NCBI RefSeq assembly: GCF_963576545.1
Contig: NC_083648.1
Coordinates: forward strand, 26,785,373 to 26,849,372
Source of the DNA: Limanda limanda
Lineage: Eukaryota; Chordata; Actinopteri; Pleuronectiformes; Pleuronectidae
Reading direction: 5' to 3'
DNA length: 64,000 nucleotides
Below the pieces are notes generated by a model. The model ran no database searches. It saw only the letters and a list, made by a program, of their open reading frames with translations, and was not told where the DNA came from. A program made the translations under genes and the position numbers. Positions 1 through 42,300 of the stretch are shown here, in pieces (position 1 is the stretch's first letter; every line of letters starts with the position of its first letter).

Positions 1-12
1 GAATGAGTTCCA

Positions 13-561
13 TCAGCAGTGCCTTTGCCCCTGCTGAAGAATCCTGTTCAGTTTTGGGGAAAGCTTCCACCAACCTAGAAACATGTCAACAACAAGACAG
101 TATTTACTTCCGTCACTTTGTGTTAATTCAATAAAATCCATCTGTAAATTATCAAATGGTTCATTTGGTGCTGAATGTGCACTTTGTGGAGACTGAATCC
201 CTCTACCTATATTATTTGTAGCACAAATTACACATTTATGACAGAATTTTTGCGAGTAGTTTGAGAATCCTTTTGTAAACCAATACCTCTTTATCTCTGT
301 TTGCATGCTACCCTTTGATACATGGTCCTTGGCGTGTATCAACTTAGCATAATAAGGAAACAGATATTTTGGTAAACAAGGTTTCCCATTTAGTCCACAC
401 CAAATTTTGTCAGCCACATAACAGCCTGGTTTCTTCCAAACTGTTTTTTCCTCTAGTGTTGCCCTCATCTGCAGCTCCTGCAAATCAGCATTAGGTGTTA
501 AAGTCACATCCAACACAGAAGCACCTTGGACCGGCAGGCTACATTTTGCTGCCGCCTTCAC
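13..561 (-). pseudogene. Retroviral integrase fragment (zinc-binding and start of catalytic core)
   Basis: The minus-strand frame shows two histidines in IHAKDH followed by CHKCVIC, the HHCC zinc-binding arrangement of retroviral integrase. About 25 residues later comes QMDFIEL, containing the first core aspartate, and then CLVVDMFLGWW, containing the second. The frame degenerates after this and stops, so the third catalytic residue is not seen here. It continues the pol order from the RNase H piece at 664-930. Confidence 0.85.
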
Positions 562-663
562 AGCGGCATCTGACCTTGCATTCCCCTGTGAAACTGAGTC
601 AAGATCTTTAGTATGTGCTTCACATTTGCAGATTGCAATCAGTCTGGGTAGAGGTTAAAAACT

Positions 664-930
664 TCATATTAGCCCAAAGCTGCCAAAATGATGTGCCACC
701 CCCCATGCATACCTACTATCAGTGTAGATGTTGACACTCTTGTCTCTAGCATATTTGCATGCTTCAGTCAACGCAACCAATTCTGCAGCCTGTGCAGAAT
801 AATGTGATGGGAGTGGTTCAGCCATAGTTGTATCATACAAAGTTGTTACTGCAAAACCCACTTGGTTTCTACTAGTTGCTGGATCTCTTGATGCTGAGCC
901 ATCAACAAACAGCTCCATTTCTGGATTTAC
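664..930 (-). pseudogene. Retroviral RNase H fragment
   Basis: The minus frame opens with MELFVDGSASRD, which holds the first RNase H aspartate (DGSA). It continues through AAELVALTEAC, with the catalytic glutamate, and NIYTDSRYAWGVAHHFG, with the TDSRYA aspartate motif. The fragment is 84 codons and truncated after the third motif. Upstream codons (NPE) continue to the short repeat insertion at about 931. All three visible acidic motifs are intact, although the surrounding pol is broken. Confidence 0.87.
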
Positions 931-1150
931 ATTGCATTACATTACATTACATAACATGTCATTTGGCAGACGCTTTTATCCAAAGCGACTTATAATTAGT
1001 ACATTCAACATCTATGAGGGCCATACAGGGGTTCAGTATCTTGCCCGAGGACACTTCGGCATGCAGATGGGGAAGAGTGAGGATTGAACCACCAACCTTC
1101 TTGTTGGAGGAAGACCACTCTACCCCCCTAGGCCACCTGCCCCAGAGGTA
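931..1150. mobile_element. Short interspersed fish repeat inserted in pol
   Basis: A run of cattacattacat is followed by gcttttatccaaagcgactt and, later, cacttcggcatgcagatggg and a tRNA-like gattgaaccaccaac box. A second copy in the same orientation lies at about 50605-50770. The pol reading frame resumes on either side, with a short taaat-like duplication at the junctions. It is a very common teleost repeat; I do not assign a family name. Confidence 0.75.
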
Positions 1151-1413
1151 TTTATCAGCGGTATATCCTATAAATCTGGTCTTGGAGAAAAAAATTTCAG
1201 TTATTACTGCAACACAATCACGTGGCTCTCCATCACCTGGTGTAGGGAGGAGAGTAGCAGGGTTAAGAACAGTGCATCTCTTAATAGTGATGTTTGGCAT
1301 TTCAAGTAACACTGTGTTGTATCTGAGCCACCTAGCTGTTGAAAGGTGGGAGGCATTCTGGTCAAGCAAAATCATTGAAACAGCATGTGGCACAAGTAAA
1401 GTCAAGTCAGCAT
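1151..1413 (-). pseudogene. Retroviral pol connection region between RT and RNase H
   Basis: The minus frame reads an RT-RNase H connection: a LLVPHAVSMILL strand, then ARWLRYNTVLLEMPNITIKR and LPTPGDGEPRDC. These are characteristic of class I retroviral pol tethers. It lies between the RNase H piece and the RT thumb once the two inserted repeats are discounted. It was missed as a separate domain because inserted repeat sequence reads through both ends in frame. Confidence 0.75.
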
Positions 1414-1998
1414 TAGGGTTGGGTACCGAGAACCAGTTCCAATATGGCATCGGTTCCAATACAACCAGTACCTAACTGGACCGAAATGCAACGGAGATTT
1501 TGGTGCTTCATTTCGGTGCCTGAGCCCCGCCAGGCGCATTTTCTCCGTGGCGATGCGCCACGACCGGCTCTGGGTCAGCTTGGAAAGGCTGGGTGCGGGA
1601 GGACCAAAGACCACGCCAAGAAAGGTTTCTCAAAAGCGCATTTTGGGGGGGGAAGGCTGGCCGAAGCCTGCCTGCGACAGCCCCAGCCGGGGCTCCGAGT
1701 GATGGAAAAGCAACCCTCAGTCTTCAATTGGCTCAGGCACCGAAGTCAGAGTCATGAGTCAGAGTGTGTGTGTGTTTTTCTATTTATTTTTATTTATTTA
1801 AGTATAGTGTAAACTTTTGTTTACAGTTCATGTATTATTCATAGCTTTAAGTTAAGTGTTTTGTATTTATTTATATTTATAATCTACTTTAAACAGTTCA
1901 TATATTTGGCAATAAAAAAAAGCCTTTCTTAAATGTCGTCAAGCGTTGTTGTTGTTTTTTTTTTAGTATCGTTCAGACCGTTTAGGCACCAGTATCGT
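1414..1998. mobile_element. hAT-type miniature element inserted in pol (long form)
   Basis: It begins tagggttgggtaccgagaac and is closely similar to the complete element at 17792-18194, including the shared tract around 1760-1920 (aaacagttcatatatttggc). This copy has about 200 extra GC-rich bases in the middle. The pol frame stops at its left edge and resumes near 1998 at the right. The right end is degraded, so the exact boundary is uncertain by about 10 bases. Confidence 0.7.
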
Positions 1999-2361
1999 TT
2001 CCAATCAAACGCTTTCTCAGCTTCAGTTGTCCAAGTGACTGCTATTTGCAGTGAGGCCGTTCCCATACACAATTGCTGCTATTGGTGCCTCTCTCTCCGC
2101 AAAATGTTGAATCCACTGCCGACAGTATGAAGTCAACCCATAAAAAACTCATGACCTGTTTCTTTGTTTCTAGCTTTGGGATAGTTTGAATAGCTTCAAT
2201 TCTTTTCGGTGAAAGGGTTTTACCCTCTGAATTGATTATATGACAAAGAAAGTTAACTCTTTCCGAAACAAACTGCATTTTAGACAAACTTACCTTATGA
2301 CCATTTGCCGCTAGATGTTTAAGTAAAGCCATTGTGTCCTGTACACATGTACAGGACACAA
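1999..2361 (-). pseudogene. Retroviral reverse transcriptase C-terminal (thumb) fragment
   Basis: The minus frame reads DTMALLKHLAANGHKVS, FVSERVNFLCHII and SPKRIEAIQTIP, the end of the retroviral palm and the thumb. A frameshift follows near 2140: the next frame resumes with an APIAA/AEKAF-type segment leading towards the connection domain. The catalytic YVDD region would lie just upstream but is missing, because homology ends at the palindrome at 2332-2361. Confidence 0.8.
2332..2361. repeat. Perfect 13-bp palindrome with 4-base loop at the ERV breakpoint
   Basis: The arms are ttgtgtcctgtac and its exact complement gtacaggacacaa, around the loop acat. One arm belongs to the reverse transcriptase frame and the other marks where retroviral homology ends. 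Confidence 0.9.
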
Positions 2362-2928
2362 CGGTAAAGTCTTTACCTTCTCGGGGTGGGGGGAGAGGGG
2401 GAAAGGAATGTTCAATGGAGATTAGGATATTTGGAGATAAGATTAAACAAAGGGAGATGGGGTAGATACCATCAGTCCTGCAGATTTTTGGTCAGTGTGA
2501 GTGAGGCACGATTTGCCTAGTAATCAACACAGGTTGTGTATCTGGATCGTGTGCGTGCCTGGTGGGTGTGACAGAGGAAAGAAAATGCTCTCGACAAGGA
2601 CAGTTCGAGAATGAGAGAGTGAAGAGGAAAAGGAGAGAAGTATGGTAATTTGTGACGATAAGCAGAGCTGCCCTGCTTCCCGCAGGGCTGCGTGTGTTTT
2701 GTTTTGGAAACTTGTGCCTTAGCCCATGCTGAGCTACCCTACTCACACACACACACACCCTGTGGGCGTCAGGAGAAGTGACAGAAAGCTTGTTGTGTTG
2801 CAGTGCCTTTGTGAGCTTGCTGCTGAGAATGGCAGTTTGGTGGAAAAAAGGAGCAAGCAGTCAGCATATATCAGCATCATATTAAGCGAAACTGTTCCAT
2901 GTGGTTCTACCTTGTCTAAACTTTAGGA
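2362..2928. other. Unassigned sequence
   Basis: Purine-rich at 2380-2470 and carrying a short (AC)n run near 2740. No coding homology, repeat boundary or RNA gene is recognised here. Confidence 0.5.
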
Positions 2929-3121
2929 TCGAGCAGTCGTGGTTGAGGGGGTAGAGTGGTTGTCCTCTAAATAGAGGAACAGTAGTTTGATCCCAGTCTT
3001 GCCTATCTGCATGCCGAAGTGTGCTTGGCAAGATACTGAACACCGGATTGCCCCTCATCGCAAAAGTGCTGCCCATAGATGCACTGTATGAATGTGTGTA
3101 AATGGGTAAATTGCAATAAAC
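2929..3121 (+). mobile_element. tRNA-derived SINE, 5' part
   Basis: A tRNA-like head carries an A-box-like segment (ggttgagggggtagagtgg) and a B-box-like gtttgatccc. It is followed by the same body as the intact copy at 10027-10318 (gatgcactgtatgaatgtgt). The element is split at 3122 by a hAT-type insertion, and its tail resumes at 4424. It is diverged and not a tRNA gene. Confidence 0.75.
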
Positions 3122-4423
3122 TAGGTCTGCAGGATATATCTTAATCGCAATATCAATGTGCATGATAGACGTATTGCAAAAGACTGCAAAAACTGCGAGA
3201 CATTGAGTTACATGCGCCACGCATTCACACTCTGCATTTCAATATATAAGGCAAATCCGATGGAACCCTGCTGCCGTAAATGATAAATTAAAGATATTCA
3301 GATCATTGACAGGTTTTTTCCGTCAGTCAATCATTGTCGGAAGAAGAGAATAAAAAGAGAATAGACAGAGAATTTCAGGGATTAGATCTCGCTCAGACTC
3401 GTCCAGACTAAACTATATTGTGGAATCTTCTAGGGATCCTGTTTGTCCCGAGTTAAATTCATCACTATGAGCAGTTGATTATATAAAGAATTGTGAAGCT
3501 TATTTATGACTATCTCTCTCTCTCGCTCTCTCTCTCTTCCTTGCTCTCTCACACACACACAAACACAGACACAGTTTGATCGGACACATGTGTAAACTCA
3601 GTCTGGGTAAAAACATCAGACTTTATAGATTGAGTAATAGTATGTAGAGCTGGAGGAGATGGTGTCATACTTGGTTTGGTTTGACGCGTTTGTTGCAGCC
3701 TACAGCGCAAATCGTAGACACAGAGAGGAGCAGTAAAATACTGACAGAGATGCTAGAAACCGTAAAACCGCTAACTTTGCACTCTCCAAACATGTATAAA
3801 AAGATCCCATATAAACACTGTAAGTGGACTTAGTAGTGCTATGCATGGCTTTCTGGTGTCTCACCCGGACTTGATGGCGCTGCGGCCGGGGCTCTGCACC
3901 TTCTCCCGGTTTTTGAGCTGTCCATGGTCTCTGCGTCCGTAGCCAGGGAACGTTTATTTAACGTTTGTGATGGAAATTCATCTTGAGATTTGAAATAATT
4001 AATTTCTCAGACTGGAGTTGCTTTTGAGTCTGTATAATAATAAGCTCTGCAGAGTTTATACAACAAGCATGGGTGCTCAAAATGGAACTGACCGCAAGTT
4101 CACAAAAGTCAGAACTTATACAAAGAGGCGTTGCATAAGACATAATATGAAAAAAAGAAGACATGAAGGACATGAGATCATCATCTGTGTCTTATCTGCT
4201 GCGTCCGTCCGTCTGCGGTACCAGTTGGAAGAAAAACATCACCAAATAAGGGTTCCATCCTGTCAGGTAGACAGTATCACAGCAGTGAGACACCTAGTCA
4301 AGGGATTTCCACTACCTTAGACACTGGTCAGTGGAATTTTCCGTAACACACTTGTCTATCGTCAGCACAATATTAAACAACGTTATCACATATCGTATGT
4401 TTTCCTAATATCGTGCAGCCCTA
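3122..4423. mobile_element. hAT-type element (gctgcacgatat termini) splitting a SINE
   Basis: The left end taggtctgcaggatat is an imperfect inverted match to the right end atatcgtgcagcccta. It interrupts a SINE whose tail continues at 4424. The flanking eight bases, caataaac and aaatacac, are similar but not identical. No transposase is recognised inside. CT and AC microsatellites lie at about 3510-3570. Confidence 0.65.
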
Positions 4424-4500
4424 AAATACACTAAACTATAAAGTGCTTTGAGTGGTCATCAAGACTAGATAAATGCTATATAAATACAGACCTATTTACA
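4424..4500 (+). mobile_element. tRNA-derived SINE, 3' tail
   Basis: Contains agtgctttgagtggtcatca and a gctatataaataca tail matching the end of the SINE at 10027-10318. It is the other half of the SINE interrupted at 3122. Confidence 0.72.
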
Positions 4501-7387
4501 TCCCAGTCAAATACAGACAGTAGTTTGTCTTTACTTTAAGAGCAACAGAACAAAAGCAATTTGATTTTGGGCCGTTTAGACATCGTTTGGACTCTTCATG
4601 CAGGTACATCCAAAGAACTGATCCCTATAGAATATTTGCTTGTTAATATTGTATATTTGGTCTTAGTGAAAAGCAGAGAGCAGTACATACACTCTGAGAT
4701 TAGTTCAGTTTCTATTCTGTGGACACCAGTGTTCTCATGACTGACCATCTTCAAGTAATGAACATTCATTAATGTTCTCTGTCACTATGACATGTATCTG
4801 GAAAAAAATACCCCCTGTGTTAGCCCTGCACGTCTCTATCTCAAGTTGTAACTTGTCAGTCAGGTTGTTTGTCTCGTATCATGATATGTCCTTGGTTGGT
4901 CAGTAGGGAACAGTACCTGTAGGAAATGACAGCTTAAGCTGGGTTTATTACAGGACCTGCCAGTCCCAACTCTTTTTGAAACACTGTATGTTGCAAGAAT
5001 CAAAATTCATGAGGTAGGACATGGTTAAACATCAAATAATGTACCTTTTTAAGGTAGCTGATGAGTTTGTAAGTGATAGACTTTTTTCTGCCTCTATTTA
5101 AATCATGAGGACAATAAAAATTAAGGTATTCATAATTTTCCTGGAATTAATGGCAGTTATGTGAATCTTAAGGTTTTTTCTGACTGGTTTTCTGTTTCCC
5201 ACACAGCATGTTGAAACGTTAATCCCAAGTGGAAAAATTATCTATGTAAAAAACAGGAGGCCTGACTTGGGAGATAGCTTCTACTCGGCTTGTGCATATA
5301 TTGTGTTTGAGTGAAATGAAACTGTTTGTATAGAGAAGGCTGTGGAGCTGATGGGAATGCTAGCTGAAGTACATGGGGCTCACAGCAGTAGACTTGACTC
5401 CCTCCTCTCCTCTCTGTCCCCTCTACCTGCTGAGTGCTTTATCTCAGTTAACACTGACAAACTGTTTTGTATTGATCCTGTGTTCTCGACTCAGATTGTA
5501 GCTCTGATTTTATTGTCACTCAATTAAAACACAAATAATTTATCATAAGTACACAGTACATTGATTGTATTGTGCGTTTAGGTAAGACATGGCTCTAGAA
5601 AATTGCTTTTCCACGTGCCGCCTTTAGGCCATTACGTCACCATATATGTGACTGTCGACGTTTCAACGCCTCAGCTTTATGAATGAACTTAAATTATGTA
5701 TATCCATTTAATTTTTGCTCACTCTCTCTCTCTCTCGCACGCGCTGTCAAGCAATGACTCAGCTGACGTCTCCGGGACGCTACAGTTTAAACCTTGATTT
5801 GTTTGAATGAACGCAGCAATATCAACACTGATCAGCGGTTAATGATCTATGTTTTTTTTTTCAAAGAGTAAAATCTTTCTTCATAGCTGCGCATTTATTC
5901 TTTTATTCATCCCCCGACTCTGTGATGAGAAGCACACACTATGCATGTGTAAACTCAGACTGGGTAAAAACAACATATGTTCTTCACCCACACAAATGTC
6001 CTGTTTTGCACACAGAGTGGTGTGAGATCCCACGCAAAGTGGTCACAACAAAGTTGTGGTTGTTCTTGTTGATCACGATAATCCCGCCCTCTGACGTAGG
6101 AAGTGCTTGCTTCTAAATCCAACAATGATTCGGTGCAATTCTCGAACCAGTTTTTCTGGCCAAGACCCAGTTCTTTCGCTGTCAAAACTCAAAGAACTTG
6201 TTCCAAATTAGGTACTGCGTTTGAACTGGCCCTGTAACTGCCTTGGTGAAACAGGTCTTCCTGTTAGTTGCAGTGATATCAAAACAACATGAAAAAAGTT
6301 GTTTCCTCTTATATTTATGAGGAGAGGGTTAAATCATCTAATGGGATCTAAATGTTTCTTTAGTGGGGCAGATACACTGAAGGATGGTAAATATCGTACT
6401 GCCGTCTCTGATTTATACATGATATTTGCTGTTGCTTGCCCTGTGTGTGTTATTGTTTTGTTGTTTACATTGCTGTGGTAAACAGGTTGGTATAAACTGA
6501 CTGTGTAGGCAACAACATGACTTGCTCTGCTGTTGGTTGCAGAATCTGGTGTGTCCCACTGAGCTGTTCTTTATCTGGCTGGCAAGCAGGGTGGCACACA
6601 GTTAGGCCATTGTGGTATTGTGCTCTGTTGGCCTTCTACAACACTAACTCACCACTCTTCTTTCTAACCCTTGATCGAGAGCGGATGAAAAAGGCCTTCC
6701 CTGTCCTCCTGTCTTACCAGCACTCACTGAGACTGAATGACTGTTGTCCATTTGTCCTCTTTACAGCAGAGACAAGCTGCGGTATACACTGCAGACTCAT
6801 TAACAGAGAGCAGAGTCAATGCATTAACAGAAGACAGAGTGAGAGCGTCACAGAAAAATGCATTATAATAATCATCTTAAAACGAGGGTAGGAATATCAT
6901 AAGTCAACACTAGAGCTGGCATTCTATTGGTTGGAATATTTTGACAGAATTGCAGAAAATACCCAAGAGCAGAGGAGAAATCTGAGGGCATACGTTTCAC
7001 ACGCACACTGAACACACTAAAGCAGTGTAAAGACGAGAAGAGAAGAGCCGGAGCAAAGGAAGAAACAACATATGAGTCCAAGCAGACAGTTTGAATACAA
7101 GCAGAGCAAATCTTAGAACAAGCAGGAACTATTTGAGAGTGACCACAGGGTTTTGAGTGAAAGCATAACAAAATCTGAAAGTGAAATCAATAGACCCTGC
7201 TCTCAAACTGAAAGACCATGAAAAAAATTAAAACTCCGACAAGGACTTTTTAACAAGCGCCAGTGAGGCTGGAAAAGCCCATGTTTAGGCGCAGGGAGAG
7301 GAAACAGAATCGGTGGAAGCAAGTCAGGCTACATGTTAGGCTAAAGGCTTGTCTAAGGGCTAGGCTAAAGGCTAAGCTGTACAGACC
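4501..7387. other. Unassigned intronic or intergenic sequence
   Basis: No exon with splice sites and no recognisable transposon protein is seen. A short motif around 5944-5970 (tgtaaactcag.ctgggtaaaa) recurs at 3590-3612 inside the hAT-type element, so parts may belong to the same repeat family. A CT run lies at 5720-5737. Open frames here (for example 6517-6891) lack any family signature. Confidence 0.5.
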
Positions 7388-8330
7388 AGGGGTCTCATTT
7401 ATAACAGTTGCGTGTGCACAAAAAGGGGCCTGAAACGTGCGTACGCCACTTCTCACACAAACGTCGGGATTTATAAAAACAATTTTGATGGGAGAATTTG
7501 CGTATTTCCACGCAAACTCTGACCCATGCGTACAACAATTTTGGAGACGGGAAAGTGGCGACGCAGACGTGAGGTGTTGAACTTAAGCAGATCATTGATC
7601 CAATTCATCATTTACCTAAAAAACCACCAGCTAAGTTTTGCTCGGGCGACGCATCTGTTCCACACGAGCCTTTTAATTAAAAAATATATGAAACAACTTA
7701 GGCTACACCAAATTACGTTCATATTCGATTTAGCAGCGGAGTTACGGAGCCGAGTCATAAATAGGTTTAAATAATATCTCCTAACACTGTGCGTGTATCA
7801 TCAAATCGCTGCAGTGAACGTGACTGAGCCATCAGGCGTACAGAGCGCACTGGAGATCACCTACAAGAAATGTAGAAACTTTACAAATAATATCCCAGAG
7901 AGGAGGTAAGGATCCACTGATGTGAGGGAATCGATCGATTTATTAGTAACATCACTGCTGTCCCATAAAATCGTTCTTCACCTCCACCTCAATAACAGAC
8001 ACCTCAATGTCAGCGTCAGAAAGTTTCACTTCCTCTTCACATCACTTGATGCCGTGACTCCGTCAGGACTCACGGTGGAAACCCATTGGTCAGCAGCATA
8101 ATATAATATGTGTGCCGTGCTTTGCATTGACCATTTATGGTTGAAAGTGGGCGTTTGGAGGGCGGATTTGGAGGCAGATCCACATACAACCGTCTCCAGG
8201 TGGACTGTGATCTATAAAGCGAACATTGCGTTCAGGTGTACGTGTGCACGGTTTTATAAATCAGAATTATCTTTTGCGTACGCCATTTCCGGCTTTTGTT
8301 CCTGCACTCCTGAGTTCGTTCCTTGCTAAC
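7388..8330. repeat. Interspersed repeat with tctcatttataa terminus, copy 1
   Basis: It starts ggggtctcatttataacag and includes gcgtacgcc-type motifs. Sequence at about 7930-8310 (gctttgcattgaccatttat and surroundings) matches a second diverged copy at about 12585-12840 plus 13418-13576. That second copy ends tataaatgaggcccc, the inverted form of the first copy's start. It behaves like a non-autonomous DNA transposon; the superfamily is not determined. Confidence 0.6.
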
Positions 8331-8754
8331 TCAATGTGTCTTACAAACAAGATGGATGAGATCAGAATGAGAATCACGATACATTACCTCATCGCTATGC
8401 ATCCTAGAGGTGTGGAAGTTACTGAATGAAGACATGGACGACTCTGCATTGATGCAGAGACATACATAATCGATTAATGTTTACCGCTACGTTCATTGTT
8501 TTAGCCATGTCCTGCCGCTGAATAATTATAACCCCACTGCTTCAGGACAGACGCTCATTAAAGGTCTGCTCGTCCTGTGTCAGAATCTCTCTCAGAGTCT
8601 GCTTCCTCCTCACTCTCCCTCTGACCTGCGCTCGCTTTAAACTTTAACAATAAACACCATCACTGGTCACAAGTTATTAGGACACGTACAGGACTGACGT
8701 TTACTTTGTAATCGTTTGATTGGCTGTAGAGTTCATGAAACACACCGTGCACAT
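8331..8754. other. Unassigned sequence
   Basis: AT-rich with no recognised gene. A cgattaatg motif at 8471 hints at remnants of the adjacent hAT-type family. Confidence 0.4.
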
Positions 8755-9569
8755 GTCGATTAATCGACTTATCAGATTATAAATCACACAAATTCTCAAT
8801 TGCTCTTATTAAGCCATCAGCTTTTAAATTTAGCTTGAGGTTGTGTGTGTGTGATGACTGAAAAAAAAGACAACAAAGATCGACACTTCCTACAAAAAAT
8901 GATTTAATAAACTTTGCTGCATATTAGGGTACTATTGATACAAAGACAAATCCAGTTTTGCCCATTTAAAACCAAGGACAGTTAAAGTGCTAATATAACA
9001 TTTTTTATTTAAATTCAACTATCCATTTTTTTCTGTTAACAAAAGGACAGGGAAAGTAGCAGCAAAAAAAAAAAGATTAACAAAACTATAGTCTTCTTTG
9101 GACTGCATAACCTCTGTTTATATAGCAAGCTGGATAACAGGCTATCTTACAGAGGCGAGTCTGCATCGTCTACGTTATGATGTCAAACCGTGCCTCCTCT
9201 ATGCTCGTGTCCTGCTTCCAGAAAGCAAGGTCCGCCTTACAGATATTAACGGTAGTTTTTTTTTCGGGGTATGTTAAGGGTGAAGTTCTCCCATACTTTT
9301 GACTTTCTGGTAGGCGATGGTGTTGCAACGGACACCTCCATTGGTCTTTGTTTTGTCGCTATTGCACATGCGCTTTCAGAGATAGGAAGGGAGCGAGATG
9401 GCTCACTCCTCAGCTACTTCCACCAGCATTTCCGGTAAAACAACGTTTAGTTCAGCTGCATGGCACGAACAACACACGCTATGACGTAACCAACGAATAA
9501 TCGACTATTAAATTCGTCGGTGACTATTTTTGTCATCGATTTGTGTAAATAAATCGTTGAACCCCTAAT
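8755..9569. mobile_element. hAT-type non-autonomous element
   Basis: The left part contains cgattaatcgacttatcag followed by a tract nearly identical to 14280-14380 (cacaaattctcaattgctct, then cttttaaatttagctt). The right part ends gtgactatttttgtcatcga and cgttgaacccct, the standard end of teleost gctgcaactaacgat-type hAT elements. No transposase is found. Confidence 0.65.
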
Positions 9570-10026
9570 GTGCAGTAATATAGAAAATTGAGGATGTGAT
9601 AGATTGATATGCATCGTTTTGAATTGAATTTATTTACAAGCGACGGTCCCTGAATGCACCTCGTTGTAATACATCTGTGCACAATAAATACAGTGTAAAT
9701 GACCTGGTTTGGAGTCGGATATAAAAAGCAGGGTTTGCCTTCTGATCAATCAGCAGCTGTGGATGTTTGTCTCCACTGTGCGTGCTTGCATGTGTGCTTG
9801 TGTGTGTTGGGATAGCACAGTGCTGTACAATATAGCAGCACATGATGGCAGCGCCTGTATTATGGATATTTTAGCTTCATCTGTGTCATGAAGGTGTCAT
9901 CCATATGTATATACAGTCACTGACATTTCAATGCTCTGGGTATGCGTATCATACATCATATATTTGACAATATAAAAATATACCACTAATGTATTAATTA
10001 TAAGACCTGATTCAAAAAGATTATGC
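9570..10026. other. Unassigned sequence
   Basis: No gene or repeat is recognised. Short open frames on both strands overlap and look random. Confidence 0.4.
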
Positions 10027-10318
10027 AATCATGGGGCGGCTGTGGCTGAGGGGTAGAGTGGTCGTCCTCCAACCTGAAGGTCGGCGGTTCGATCCCCAGT
10101 CTGAACCATCTGCATGACGAAGTGTCCTTGGGCAAGATGCTGAACCCTCAATAGCCCCCCATATAATGACAAAGAATAACAAAGTGCTGCAAGTAGATGC
10201 ACTGTATGAATGTTTGTGTGAATGGGTGAATGTGAAACTGTACTGTGAAGCGCTTTGAGTGGTCATCATCAGACTCGAAAAGCGCTATATAAATACAAAT
10301 CCATTTACCATTTACCAA
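10027..10318 (+). mobile_element. tRNA-derived SINE, near complete
   Basis: The head reads ggctgtggctgaggggtaga and gtcggcggttcgatcccc, good Pol III A-box and B-box matches. It is followed by tgtccttgggcaagatgctg and a tail with aagcgctttgagtggtcatc and aaaagcgctatataaataca. It lies 33 bases upstream of the first visible xpr1 exon, very close to the splice acceptor. Related pieces lie at 2929-3121, 4424-4500 and, inverted, at 33177-33300. Confidence 0.85.
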
Positions 10319-10351
10319 TCAATGTAATTGTTTAATTTCTCCCACTTGCAG

Positions 10352-41622
<31,271 letters not shown>

Positions 41623-42300
41623 CATCAGGCCACACCCCTCGCCTGGGTCCAGAATTTGTTCAAAGGAGGGAACTCCACCTCCTAACTTAGGAATTACCCA
41701 GCGAGTTGGGCGTTGAACTCTCAACCAAGGACGAGTTTTAAACTCATGCCGACATAATCTGTTTTCAGGAGCCTCTGCTCGGGTTCAGAATTATTCCAAC
41801 TTAAACAAACTTGTACAAACATCCTACCCGAAAGGCCATCAACTTTCTACTGCAACCTTCAATAAGACCCAAGGGGGGGCTTATCACTTACACTCTACCT
41901 TACCCAGCAGCGGGGGACAAACCTACACAACCAAAACCACACAGAGGTGGACTCCAGAACTACACCCTACACCTTCACCATTGCTTTGGTTCTCCTCAAA
42001 GCCTCAGCCTAGTATGAACAATGCAGCAAAATGGAACACAAGCCGATCGCTCTGACGGAAGTGTCCCCACTCCCTGTCCGTGCCACATAACTCAACACAG
42101 GAAGAGACTGCTTCAAGCTGACTGCTGTTAAAATGTTGAAAAGTTTTACTTCCTGCTCTATAGCTTTTAGTCTCCTCCTACACTCCGAGCGTTCAGATAA
42201 CAAGGCCTTGAATAAATTATGTACCACCTCAAGTTCATCTGTAATTTGGACCCAGGAGTGAATCTGAAGCCCTTTCTTCTAGGAGAATAAACAGATTTCT
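41623..42300 (+). other. xpr1: Probable xpr1 3' UTR
   Basis: Follows the TGA with no competing gene. aataaa hexamers at 42211 and 42286 are candidate polyadenylation signals. The true end is unknown without transcript data. Confidence 0.5.

Larger units (their letters stand above)
1..2361 (-). mobile_element. Decayed endogenous retrovirus pol, interrupted by two later insertions
   Basis: Read on the minus strand, this stretch carries reverse transcriptase C-terminus, connection domain, RNase H and integrase pieces in the normal retroviral pol order. Homology breaks off at a palindrome at 2332-2361 on one side and at the window edge on the other. Removing two insertions (1414-about 1998 and about 931-1150) makes the pieces adjacent. 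Frameshifts and stops show it is not functional. The style (RT-RNase H-IN, CxxC integrase finger) fits a class I (gamma/epsilon-like) fish retrovirus; that class is an inference. No LTR is visible. Confidence 0.85.

Noticed and set aside
1014..1475. 153-codon open frame on the plus strand
   Set aside because: Runs through a short fish repeat and antisense to the retroviral connection domain; no protein signature of its own.
6517..6891. 124-codon open frame, and other frames in 4018-7171
   Set aside because: No recognisable domain, no splice context, random-looking composition.
10027..10110. Possible tRNA gene
   Set aside because: A-box and B-box are present but the fold and continuing body mark a tRNA-derived SINE, with other copies in the window.
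1..10351. First coding exon of xpr1
   Set aside because: No ATG-led segment resembling the conserved N-terminus with a donor in the right phase was seen; it is probably upstream of the window.
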